Below the pieces are notes generated by a model. The model saw only the letters and a program-made list of their open reading frames with translations, was not told the DNA's origin and searched no databases. This document shows, piece by piece, positions 21,962 to 34,100 of a DNA stretch of 64,000 nt. The stretch spans positions 16,750,759 through 16,814,758 of the forward strand of contig OY783204.1 of NCBI GenBank assembly GCA_963678705.1. The letters are read 5' to 3'. Each line of letters begins with the position of its first letter. Position 1 is the first letter of the stretch. The stretch comes from Panorpa germanica. Its lineage: Eukaryota > Arthropoda > Insecta > Mecoptera > Panorpidae. The position numbers were made by a program, and so were the translations under genes.

Positions 21962-24900
21962 TGACAGTAGAACAACAAAACTATAAACAACAAAAGTATA
22001 AATTATGTATTTGGAACGCAAACGGTTTACACCAACACTCTCGGGAAATAAAAACTTTTTTAATTGACCAAGACATAGATATCATGATGGTATCAGAGAC
22101 CCACTTCACTGAACGGCACTACATTAGTATTCCAAAATATAAAATATACCACACTAGACATCCGGATGGTAAGGCACATGGTGGAACTGCAATAATTATA
22201 AAAGATAGTATTGCACATCATGAAAGAGAGAAGTTTGCAATGGATTATTTACAGGCCACCAGTATTACTATTGAAAATGAAGTTAGCCCAGTAACAATCT
22301 CAGCAATTTATTGTCCACCAAAACACAACAACAAGAAGGAACACTACGTGACCTTTTTTGAAACACTGGGTAACAAATTTGTGGCAGGGGGTGACTATAA
22401 CGCCAAGCATCCAACATGGGGCTCGAGAATAACTAATACCAAGGGTAAAGAACTAGTAAAAGCAATGAGTGCTAAAAATCTAAGATCAATTTCAACTTAC
22501 GAACCAACTTACTGGCCTTCTGACGTAAAAAAAGTTCCGGATGTGATCGATTTTTGTATCACTAAAGGTGTTGACCCGAAAAAGTGTAAAGCGGAATCCT
22601 GTTTAGATTTGTCATCAGATCACTCTCCGGTGATTATAACTGTATACGAGGAAATACGCAGTAGAGAAACTGGGCCATCCTTGCACAATAATCGAACTAA
22701 CTGGGACCTTTTTAGATCAAAGCTCAATGAGTCTATTTCGTTAAGTATACCACTGAAAACTGAACTGGAAATTGAAATAGCAGTAGAACACCTTACTAGA
22801 AACATCCAAGAAGCAGCATGGTTTGCTACTCCCACGCATAAAGCAATCCAAGGGAAGAAGAATGATGTGCCCCTACTCATTAAGGAGAAAATAATGGAGA
22901 AAAGACATCTACGTAAACAATGGCAACTATGCAAATCACCTGCTAATAAAAGAAAATTAAATAGAGCTATAAAAGGCCTAAAGGAATTGATAGTGGAGCA
23001 TAATAGCCAATGTATTCAAGAATATCTTGAAAATTTAACACCATCGGAAGCTACGGAGTACTCGCTGTGGAAAGCAACAAGGAAGATGAAAAGACCAGAG
23101 ATACACAACCCTCCTATCAAAGATGACAAAAATAAATGGGCAAGGAGTGATAAAGAAAAGGCTACGATGTTTGCTAATCATCTGCAGGAAGTATTCAAAC
23201 CGTATCCTTCAGAAACGGCAGCAGAAGAAGAAAATGGTATTTTGGATTTTCTGGACAGCCCTTTCCAAATGGACTTTCCTCATAAAAAAATTGCAACCAA
23301 GGAAACTTGGGAAACAATAGTGTTCAGTACAAAATTAGTACAGAACATAAGAGATGTCTCTGTTGACATTCCAACATTATAATGTATTGTTGTCTCTGAT
23401 AGAAGTAATGCGCATGGCAACAATACGACGATTGCTGTGTACGCTACAGCCATATGGCAAGCGAGTCAGTCGTGTTTTGGCTTTTACACTGTCGAGCATC
23501 TGATTCACAACCATTTTGCATTACAAGAATTGTGGTTAAATTTATATTATAAAAGTGTAAATTAATTTTATCATTAAACGATTGAATAAATTATTCAATC
23601 TACAATACTCGCATGGTTTTATTTCGTACAAATAGTAAAAGAAATCGATATTAGGAAATCACCCGGTTTTGACCTAATCACAGGAAAGATAATATTCGAA
23701 CTATCTAAGAAAAGTATAAAACTAATTACTTTCATTTTTAATGCAATTCTTAGAACCAACTACTATCCTAGTAGTTGGAAGGTTGCTCAAATAATTATGA
23801 TTCCGAAACCTCGGAAAAAACCGGAAGAGGTTACTTCCTATAGGCCCATTAGTTTACTGCCGATACAATCGAAATTATTTGAAAAAATATACGTTAAGAG
23901 GTTAAAATGTATCATTAATGAAAAAAAGCTAATTCCCGAACATCAATTTGGCTTCCGCAATAAGCACGGTACTGTAGAACAAGTACATCGGTTGGTTAAC
24001 ACAATTAATAAAGATTTAAATGCCAAAAGATATTGCTCAGCAGCTTTTCTAGACATAGCCCAAGCCTTCGACAAAGTGTGGCATATAGGTCTTCAATATA
24101 AACTGAAAAAAATACTTCCGTACCAAGATTATCAACTATTGAGATCATATATGACTAATAGGCACTTCATGGTTAAAATAGGTAGCGAATGCACTGAATT
24201 GAAACCCATCCAGTCAAGAGTCCCTCAGGGAAGTGTCCTAGGACCCACACTTTACCTTCTGTATACTTCCGATTTGCCAACTACAACAGAAACTACCGTT
24301 GCTACGTTTGCAGACGATACTGCTATATTAGCATCACACACAGACCCAGTATCGGCATCACGGAATCTACAGACTAACCTTGATATGATTTAAGAATGGC
24401 TCAAGAAATGGCGAATAAAAGCAAACGAAAGTAAATCAACGCATGTAACATTTACCACGCGCAGAGAAACTTGCCCGCATGTGAAAATAAATAATTGTGT
24501 AATTCCACAATCCAATGACGCTAAATATCTCGGTATACATTTGGACAGATGGCTTACCTGGCAAAAGCACATTTTTACAAAGCGTAAGCAGCTTGGTCTT
24601 AAAATCAGGAAAATGTATTGGATAATTGGTCGAAAGTCAAAACTCTCTCTGGACAACAAAGTACTTATATATAAAACCATTCTGAAACCCATCTGGACTT
24701 ACGGAATTCAGCTTTGGGGCACTGCATGCAACTCCAATATAGCCATAATCCAGCGATTTCAAAATAAAGTACTACGACTCATTGTAGATGCACCATACTA
24801 CGTCACTAACGAAGTCATCCAGAAAGACATCCCAATAGCATCCATCAAAGATGAAATATATCTATCCAGCACAAAATATAGTGATAGATTAATCAACCAT

Positions 24901-24999
24901 CCCAATGCGTTGGCGAATCAACTGAACGTGTGTGACAACAGGGAACCCCGCAGATTAAGGCGATATCAACCAATAGACCTAACTTTAGGTCCGCGATAG
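21961..24999 (+). pseudogene. Jockey ORF2 (endonuclease, reverse transcriptase), interrupted by solo LTR and a nonsense codon
   Basis: The endonuclease comes first: IWNANGL, SETHF, GGDYNAKHPTWGS and the end motif SSDHSPV. The linker is cut at 23320 by a 310-bp LTR plus its 5-bp duplication; 315 bases keep the frame, so reading resumes in phase at 23636. RT motifs follow: RKSPGFD, YRPISLLP, FLDIAQAFDKVWH, PQGSVLGP and the catalytic FADD near 24310. A TAA at 24391-24393 breaks the thumb region, and the same frame stays open afterwards to 24999. No RNase H is present, as expected for Jockey. Apart from the LTR and the stop the protein is well kept, so this copy is young. Confidence 0.85.
23321..23630 (+). 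mobile_element. Solo LTR with 5-bp target duplication
   Basis: The insertion starts TGTTCAGTAC and ends TTTCGTACA, so it has TG...CA ends. The direct repeat AATAG flanks it at 23316-23320 and 23631-23635. Near the 3' end are TATAAAAG (a possible TATA box) and GAATAAATT (a possible polyadenylation signal). No internal retrovirus-like genes remain, so it is a product of LTR-LTR recombination. The superfamily cannot be told from the LTR alone. Confidence 0.85.
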
Positions 25000-25821
25000 G
25001 GAATAGTGCACAATATATGATATATTATAATAGATTATCTATATATATAAAAATCAATTGCTGTTCGTTAGTCTCGCTAAAACTCGAGAACGGCTGAACG
25101 GATTTATCTTATCTTGGTCTTGAATTATTCGTGGAGGTCTAGGGAAGGTTTAAAAGGTGAGAAAAATTCGAATAATTGCCGGGAAAATCCTCAAAACAGC
25201 ATTTTTCTATTTCCCATACAAACGTTTTCTAAATAAAATGGAGAGTCAATTTGTAATTTATTACCGCTGCATAAAGTTCAAATTCGCGTGCGCGTTGGAG
25301 GACCTAATATCGCGTTCTGAAACTCAACAAAAGTGAAAGTGAATCGCGAACGCGACAAAATTGCATAGTCTCAAAATACATAGTACATAAATAAACACAA
25401 TTTTAGCTAACTTCAGTTGTTACTCTGTCCGATTATTTTTTTATTTTAGCTAACTTAAGTTGTTACTCTGTCCGATTATTTTTTTAATAAGACTATATAG
25501 AAATCGAAAGATAAATCAATAATAATAAAGACAAATTAAATTATAAATCTTAAGTTAAATTCTGAACGCAATCTCAATATGTATTTGACATTAGATTTGA
25601 CAACCAACTGATATGTCATTCCATCCTGTCGCATTTCAGAGCACGGAAAAAATTATATTATCGTTATATCTATCTTTGTGGCTACGTGCGCGAGAACTTT
25701 CTTTACTTTGGTGATCCTTTGTGATAGTGACATTCCAAGTAATGTGTTCTTTTTTGTGATAGTGACACTTTACTGCTAAATGAGCGGGAAATTTTCTCAC
25801 TTTGATTAATTACAATTTACG

Positions 25822-28800
25822 ATGCCGAGGAGAAGACGACCTAACTTAGGTCGTCGTAGTCAATCAAATGTGCGAAGAGCTACCTCACGTGCTAACCGCA
25901 CTGATGACCAGAGACAGACAGATCAAGAAAATAGTCGTATTGCTATGTCAGAATTGCGTTCTTTGGTGAGTGACAATGTAGGAGATAGGCTTAGAATGCA
26001 ACGAGTTCGTGCACATCAAACACAACAACAGCAAGCTAGACATAATGAAATTGAGCGAATCCGCAGACGCAGTGCTCCTGTGATTCTTGAACGAGCTGCA
26101 TTCCACTATGATCCGGCAATTGATTATTGTGCCGACAAATCGGTAACAATTGGGGAAATGAAAACAATTTGTAAATATTGTAAGGCGTTAAAATACACTG
26201 GTGAATCTACTGGATTATGTTGTGCTGAAGGCAAAGTAAAATTGCCACAATTGGTCCCACCACCAGATCCTTTACGCTCTTTGGTTTCTGGGATTGGAAA
26301 TGATTCTAAGCACTTCTTGACCAACATTCAGAAATATAACAACTGTTTCCAGATGACATCATTCGGTGCTACACATATTATACAAGACAATTTCATGCCC
26401 ACTTTCAAGGTATTATATAAGAATATTTTTTTATATTATTCAAGTTTGTACTAAAATATATATATCGGAAATTATTAATGGACAAATTTTTAAAAATTAC
26501 AGATTCAAGGACAAATTTATCACTTACTGGGAACTCTGTTACCACTAACTGATGCAGATCATCAATTTTTACAAATTTATTTTATGGGCAATTCAGATGC
26601 GGAAATTAATAATCGTTGTGCTCACAATCCAACAGTGAAGAGAACCATTGTCCAACAATTACAAATATTTCTTCATCAGAATAACAATTTAGTAAACATG
26701 TTCAAAATAGCATTGGATCGGATGCCATCTGATAGCCATAATATTATTATTCGAGCTGACAAAACACCTGCCGGTGAACACACAAGGAGGTTCAATTCAC
26801 CTACCATTGATGAAGTGGCTGTTGTCATTGTGGGCGAAAATTTACAATCTAGAGATATTGTGCTTCATCGTCGGAATAGTGAGTTAAAACGTGTATCTGA
26901 AACACACAGGAGTTATGATGCACTACAATATCCTTTGATCTTCTGGCAAGGGGAAGATGGATACCATTTTAATATCAAAATGGTAAATCAAGTAACAGGT
27001 AAATGAATTGAACAAGATTAAATAATATTTTTAAATTCAATACATCTAAGTAACAATTTAAACATTTATCATTTTTGATCGCAGGTGCTGAAACCAACAA
27101 AAAAGTTAGTGCTATGAATTTCTATTCATACAGACTCATGATCCGTCAAGGTGAAGTAAATCATATTTTGATGTGTCAACGACTTTTTCATCAGTTTGCA
27201 GTTGACATGTATGTCAAAATTGAGACTGAACGATTGACATACATCCGTTTGAACCAACGACGGCTACGGTCAGAGGAATACATCCATCTCCGCGATGCTA
27301 TAAATGCTGATGGCAATGTGAATAATGTAGGAAGAATGACAATTTTGCCAGCTACTTATATAGGAAGCCCACGTCACATGCATGAATATGCTCAGGATGC
27401 TATGTCATATGTTAGGCATTATGGCCGCCCAGATTTATTTGTTACATTCACATGTAACCCAAAATGGTCCGAAATCGAGAAGGAATTACTACATAGCCAA
27501 ACACCAGTTGATAGACATGACATAACTGCCAGAGTTTTTAAACAAAAATTAAAATCTCTCATGAATTTTTTAATAAAGCATTGTGTGTATGGCCGAGTCC
27601 GTTGTTGGATGTACTCTGTAGAATGGCAAAAGCGTGGATTGCCACATGCGCACATTTTAGTCTGGTTAGTGGACAAAATAAGGCCAGATGAGATTGATTC
27701 TATAATTTCAGCTGAAATTCCAGATGAAATAGTTGACCCAAAATTGCATGCAGTAGTAACCAAACACATGATACATGGACCTTGCGGACATTTCAACTAC
27801 AATTCACCCTGTATGGTCGACGGTAGGTGTTCCAAACGATACCCAAGAGACCTGCTTGCTGAAACCATAACGGGAAATGATGGATACCCATTGTATCGTC
27901 GGCGATCAGTTGCGGACAGTGGGCGATCGGTAGTTGTGAAGGTAAGAGGACAAAATGTTGATGTAGACAATCGTTGGATTGTGCCATACTCGCCAATATT
28001 GTCCAAAGCTTTTGAGACTCACATCAATGTGGAATATTGTAATTCTGTGAAGTCGATAAAGTACATATGTAAATATGTTAATAAAGGTAGTGATATGGCT
28101 GTCTTCGGTGTAACCAATGCAAATGATGAAATATCACAGTACCAGATGGGTCGCTATGTAAGTAGCAACGAAGCTATTTGGCGTATCTTTTCATTTGCGA
28201 TCCATGAAAGACACCCTACAGTAGTCCATTTGGCAGTCCATTTAGAAAATGGTCAACGAGTTTATTTTAATGAATCTAACGCGGCAGACAGGGCGGCACA
28301 TCCACCGTCGACAACATTAACAAGTTTCTTCACAGTTTGTCAAACTGATGATTTTGCTCGCACTTTGCTGTATGCTGACATGCCACGCTATTACACATGG
28401 AACGCATCATCGAAATCGTTTCAGCGTCGAAAACAAGGAACACCAGTTGAAGGACATCCAAATGTATTTGCTTCAGATGCTCTGGGTCGCATCTACACAG
28501 TACATCCAAATAACGATGAATGTTATTATTTGCGGTTGTTGTTGGTGAATGTTCGTGGTCCGACATCGTTTAAACAACTGAGAACAGTTAATGGACAGCT
28601 GTGTGCGACTTACCGTGAGGCATGTCAACTATTACATTTACTTGAGAACGATTCGCACTGGGATGATACGCTCAAGGATTCCGTAATATCTTCGTCGCCG
28701 CATCAAATTCGTACATTGTTTGCGATTATCATATCGACATGTTTCCCCTCGAATCCAAAAGATTTGTGGGTTAAGTATAGAGATGACATGTCTGAGGATG

Positions 28801-30410
28801 TTTTGTATCGTGTGCGCCGTCAAACTTTGAATCCTACACTACAAATGACTGAAGAAATTTACAATGACACATTGATCATGATAGAAGATATGTGTTTATT
28901 GATGGCAAATAAAGTATTGTCGTGTTTGGGAATGACAGCACCCAATCGTCATATGCACGATGCATTAAACCACGAGTTGCAAAGAGAACATCAGTACGAC
29001 ATTGAAGCATTGGCCGAAACAGTTCGTACAAATGTTCCACAATTAAATCAACAACAAAGAATTGCGTACGACACTTTGATAGAAGCTGTGAACAGTGGAT
29101 CTGGTGGAATTTATTTCCTTGATGCTCCCGGAGGAACCGGAAAAACGTTTTTAATTTCATTGCTTTTGGCGAGGATCAGATCGCGAAATGATGTTGCTCT
29201 AGCGTTGGCTTCATCTGGAATAGCTGCAACTCTGCTCGAAGGCGGGCGAACTGCACATTCTGCCTTGAAATTACCACTAAACATGCAAATCACCGAAACA
29301 CCAATTTGCAACATCGCCAAAAATAGCGCAATGGCCAAGATCCTACAGGTATGCAAATTAATTGTTTGGGATGAATGCACAATGGCCCATAAGAGGTCAC
29401 TGGAGGCACTGGACAGAACGTTGAAAGATCTTCGTGACAACCAAAATATTTTCGGTGGGGCCATGATTCTGTTGTCAGGTGATTTTCGTCAGACTCTTCC
29501 AGTTATTCCCCGATCAACTGTTGCTGATGAACTAAATGCATGCCTAAAATCATCAAATTTGTGGCAGTACGTAAAGACACTCCACTTAACAACTAACATG
29601 CGAGTATTTTTGCAACAAGATGAAACTGCTAATGTGTTTGCGAAGCAGTTGTTAGACATTGGAAATAATAAAGTTGCAGTGGACACCTCGACCGGATTCA
29701 TCACATTACCTACAGATTTCTGTCACATCACAGACTCAAAAGTGGAGCTTATTCAGCGAGTTTTCCCAGATATAGCGCAAAAGTTCAATAACCATAATTG
29801 GCTGGGTGAACGAGCAATATTAGCAGCGAAAAATAATGATGTAGAGGATCTTAATGCGACCATTCAGAATTTTCTTCCAGGACAGTTGGTTTCCTTCAAA
29901 TCAGTCGACACCGTAATGAGCCAGGATGACGTAATCAACTATCCCACTGAGTTTTTAAATTCACTGGAATTGCCTGGATTACCACCTCACAATTTGCAGT
30001 TAAAAGTAGGATCAGTTGTCATCATGCTGCGTAACATTAATCAACCTCGACTATGCAATGGAACAAGACTGGCTGTGAAAAGACTGATGAATAACGTCAT
30101 TGAGGCGACAATCATAAAAGGAAAATACAAAGGAGAGGATGTCTTGATCCCGCGGATACCGATGATTCCAACGGACTTACCATTCGATTTTAAACGCTTA
30201 CAATTTCCAGTACGTCTGGCCTTTGCGATGACCATAAATAAATCGCAAGGACAGTCTTTAGAAGTTTGTGGAATCAACTTGGAGTTTCCCTGTTTCGCGC
30301 ATGGACAATTATACGTCGCGTGTTCGCGCGTCGGAAAACCGTCTTCTTTGTTTATTTACGCACCACAAAACAAAACAAAAAATATAGTTTATGAGAAAGC
30401 TTTAAATTAA
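25822..30410 (+). CDS. RepHel, Helitron HUH replication initiator fused to Pif1-type helicase, three exons
   Basis: Exons are 25822-26409, 26503-26998 and 27085-30410; the introns (93 and 86 bases) have GT...AG ends. Spliced length is exactly 1470 codons with no internal stop. Exon 1 has a Cys cluster (CKYCKA...CC), probably zinc-binding. The Rep domain in exon 3 has FVTFTCNPKW, the HUH motif PHAHIL (about 27640) and the two-tyrosine motif YICKYVNK (about 28061). The helicase domain has Walker A GGTGKT (about 29133), Walker B VWDEC, SGDFRQTLPV and, near the end, MTINKSQGQS and ACSRV. The protein nicks and unwinds one strand for rolling-circle transposition. Length is typical for the family. 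Confidence 0.92.
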
Positions 30411-30628
30411 TTAACAGACTGTATTTTCACAGTGTGTGTCTGTGAATATCAAATTTAAACCTTATAAATAGCCAGTATTTCAGGAAAACTCTGATTTCTA
30501 AGTAAGCAACATGATGTATCGAAAATAATAATAAAACTTCATGCTTTATTCAATAAATGCTTTTTCATTAATAATTATTTTATTTGTTTTAAAATCATTT
30601 TATACAAAAGATTAGGTCTTTTATTTAT

Positions 30629-30663
30629 CGATGAGGCAGTACGAAGTCTGCCGGGTCAGCTAG
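30629..30663 (+). terminator. Helitron 3' terminal hairpin and CTAG end
   Basis: A 5-bp stem (GGCAG/CTGCC) with an 8-base loop sits 7 bases before the terminal CTAG. In Helitrons this hairpin marks the stop for strand transfer. Confidence 0.85.
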
Positions 30664-30788
30664 TTGTATATAAAAACAAGAGGGCATTCACTGGAATGTT
30701 TCTCTTACATGTCTTAATTAATTATGCAAGTAATCATGTAAGAAGCTTATTGCCTACTTAGGCAGATTGCTGAAACAATAGGAGAAAT

Positions 30789-30833
<45 letters not shown>

Positions 30834-30835
<2 letters not shown>

Positions 30836-31154
30836 TAGTATATAAAAGAGGGGACCTAACCCAAACTCAGATTTGATTGATTTGACACCAAAAATTTACC
30901 AAATTGTTATATATAACCAAATATTTTGAAAATATTAAATATTTATAAAAAATTGCAAAAATTGTTATATATAACCAAATATTTTAAAAATATTAAATAT
31001 TTTTTAAAAATTACAATAATTAATAACATTTATCAAAATATTGACATATATTTAGACTTCTAGAGAGTCTGCATTATAGTGCTCCAAAAGTGATAATATA
31101 TCATGTTTTACCATATTCACAAAATACTGAATAATTTTTTTTCTATTAAATGGA
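30834..31154. repeat. Left terminal inverted repeat of virus-like element
   Basis: It matches the reverse complement of 41150-41470 along its whole length with few differences. It holds two near-identical direct repeats (ATTGTTATATATAACCAAAT at about 30904 and 30962) and ends inside the start codon of the polymerase gene (ATGGA). It probably carries the promoter. Confidence 0.92.
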
Positions 31155-34100
31155 TTATATAAGAAACCAATTTCAAACTCAAACTATGATCCAATTAAAA
31201 CAATATTGTAGAGATAATAAAATTCGAGGAGTATCTCAGTTAAGAAAAGCACAATTAATTAATACAATAATGAGATATATTAATAATACTAGAACAGAAG
31301 AGTATATACCACCATTCCAAAATGTTGATATCCCATTTACAATAGAAAAACCATATTTACCCCCATTTCGAAGTATCAAAGAGGATGATGAAGATATATT
31401 TCCCAAACCAACAGATTTTGAAAAGAATTTAGAAAGGAAGAGATTGATTAAAGAATTAGAATTAAAACCAAATAGAGCGTTTAATGGAATAATAAGTGAT
31501 AAATATTTTATTTCAAAAAATAATGAAGATATTAATATACATTTTGAAGAAATTAGAAAACCATTAACGAATTATATAAAATTTCAAATTGAAAAATATA
31601 AATATTTAAAGTTTAAACTTTCTACTTTTATTGAGTATGTAGAATTAAATCAAGATGGAGAAGAAGTAAATACACATACAAATAAATTTAGTACTGACAT
31701 TATAGAAATTTCAAGTTATGTAAAAGATATTCATAAATTAATTAAAGTTATTGAAGATATAATTGACAATAAATTTGATCAATGGACTGAAAAGAACTCT
31801 AAATATAGATTTAAACAAGTAAAATATTCTGTTTTATATAGAGATAAATTTCAACCAATAAAAGGTGGATCATATATTGATTTACCACAATATATTAAAA
31901 ATAAAAAATGTTGTATAAATGTAAAAAATATTAGAACTAGACAATTTAAGTGCAAGGAAATGGAAGATAATAGATGTTTTGAGTATGCTTTAGAAAGTAT
32001 ACTAAATCCAGTAGATAGACATAATGATAGACCATCAAAATATAATATAACAAGATATGAGGAATTAGAAATGGAATATCCCCTTGCTTTATCTCAAGAC
32101 ATTATTGAAAAATATGAACAATTTTTAAATATTTCAATTAATTTATATGAATTAATAAAAATGGGAATAGAAGAAGAAGAACAAATAATATTAGGCTATA
32201 GAAGTAAGAATATTTCTAATGATAAAACACATGTTAATTTATTAGTCCTTAGTGAATTGATTAATGATGATGGTGATTTAACTTATCATTTTGTTGGTAT
32301 AAAAAATTTAAGTAGTTTAATAAAAGGTAAAATTCATCATTGTAATATTCGTTTTTATATTTGTAATAAATGTAGTAAGAGATTTAAAACTGTTATACAA
32401 TATAATACTCATACAAAAATTTGTGGAATCTCAACTAGCAATATAATTATGCCAGCTGAAAAAACCTACAAATTATTTTATAAATCTAATGGAGCAGAAA
32501 TATATCACCCTTATTTTACAACATTAGATTTTGAATGTACATTATCTAAAGATTTTCCCTCAGATAAAATAAATAATAAAAAAATTATTTCTAAACACAT
32601 TCCAAATAGTTATTGTTTTACTACAAATGAAAAAACTATTTTGAGAAGAGAAAAAGACTCTAATATATTAATGAAAACATTTAATAACGATTTAACAGAT
32701 TTGGCAAAAAATTATTACAAAATAAAGAAAATAAATGAACCTATGAAATGGAATGAAGAAGATATAAAATTATTTGAATCACAAACAAATTGTCATATTT
32801 GTGGTAAAGATTTTGAAGGTCTTCCTTCTAATAAAGTTTGGGATCATGATCACATAACTGGTAAATTTAGAGGTGCCGCACATAAATCTTGTAATTTAAA
32901 TTTAAAATTACCCAATTTTGTACCCATTGGAATACATAATATAAAATATGATTCAAAAATATTTATTGAATGGATTTTAAAATTGAGCAAAGAAGCTGAA
33001 AATATTAAAATACTTGCTGATACAACTGAAAATTATAAATATTTATCAAAACGAGTTTTGGTAAATGAATATGAAACAAAACAAGATTCAATATATTGCT
33101 CAAATTGTAAAATATCAAGAAAAGGTGAAAACCTATTTGAAAAATGTACTAAATGTGAAGGTATAACAAAACTTGAAGTGTGTGGAGAAAATAAAATAAA
33201 ATGTTTAAAATGTCTAAATATCTATAAAACTGCTAAGCAACTCTGCGAATCAGAAACAGAATCTCTTATAGATCTCTCCGAAGGAGAATCTCTTATAAAA
33301 CTCTTTGAAGGAAAATCTCTTACAGAGCTCTTTGAAGAAGAATCTCCTATAGAATGTAAAAATGATAGTTGCACATATAAATGGGAAAAACTTAGAATAA
33401 CACCAAAAGGAACAATAATACAAAGTTTTATGGAAATAAGATTTATTGATACATTAGCATTTATGGGTGTTTCATTAGATAAAGCAATTAAAAATTTATT
33501 AAATATTAACTCTGGATATTGTTATAAATGTAAGAAACAACGAGAATTAAAAAATCCTATACTGCTTTGCAAGACTCCAGAGGCTCCAGAGACTCCAGAG
33601 ACCCCAAATGCTTCAAAAAGCAATATAATAGCATATGATGATTGTGAATATTGTAATACTAAAATTGAAAAAATATGTGATTATAGTTCTTTTAAATATT
33701 TTAATGAAAGATATAAAAATTATTCATTAGAAGGAAAAGCTTTCTTATTACAAAAAGGAGTTTATCCATATGAATGGGTTGATGATTATAAAAAGTTCGA
33801 TGCATTAAATTTACCAGATATTAAAGAATTTTATTCCAATTTAAATTGTAAAACAATAACTGATAAACAATATAAATTTGCCAAAGACTTTTGGAAACAT
33901 TTTAATATTGATACTTTTGGTGAATATCATGATAGATATTTAAGATTAGATAGTATATTATTATATGATGTATTTAATAATTTTAGAGATATGTGTTATA
34001 AGGAATATCAATTAGATCCAGTTTATTTTATGAGTGCTCCACATTTAGCTAACTCAGCTTCATTAAAATATACCAAACAAACATTAGAATTATATCAAGA

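Larger units (their letters stand above)
25038..30663 (+). mobile_element. Autonomous Helitron
   Basis: The 5' end TCTATATATATAAAAA follows an A at 25037. The 3' end has a hairpin (GGCAG at 30635-30639 pairing with CTGCC at 30648-30652), then CTAG at 30660-30663 before a T. TC...CTAG between A and T, with no target duplication, is the Helitron signature. One long RepHel gene fills the interior with every diagnostic motif, so the copy looks complete. Confidence 0.93.
20405..30803 (+). mobile_element. Jockey-type LINE, interrupted by a solo LTR and a Helitron
   Basis: A 5' UTR (about 20405-20790), ORF1 (20791-21961), ORF2 (21961-24999) and a 3' UTR to about 25037 are interrupted by the Helitron. 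After the Helitron (30664 on) a noncoding tail of about 120 bases ends in an A-run at 30788-30803. I read this as the displaced 3' UTR and poly(A) tail. The joint across the Helitron is an inference from position and from the tail. Confidence 0.7.

Noticed and set aside
26124-26327. Antisense ORFs along the Helitron gene (several between 26124 and 30277)
   Set aside because: All are complements of RepHel, whose motifs are clear on the plus strand.
30904-30981. CRISPR-like array from the two repeated segments in the left TIR
   Set aside because: There are only two direct repeats, in an AT-rich eukaryotic TIR, and no spacers of regular size.
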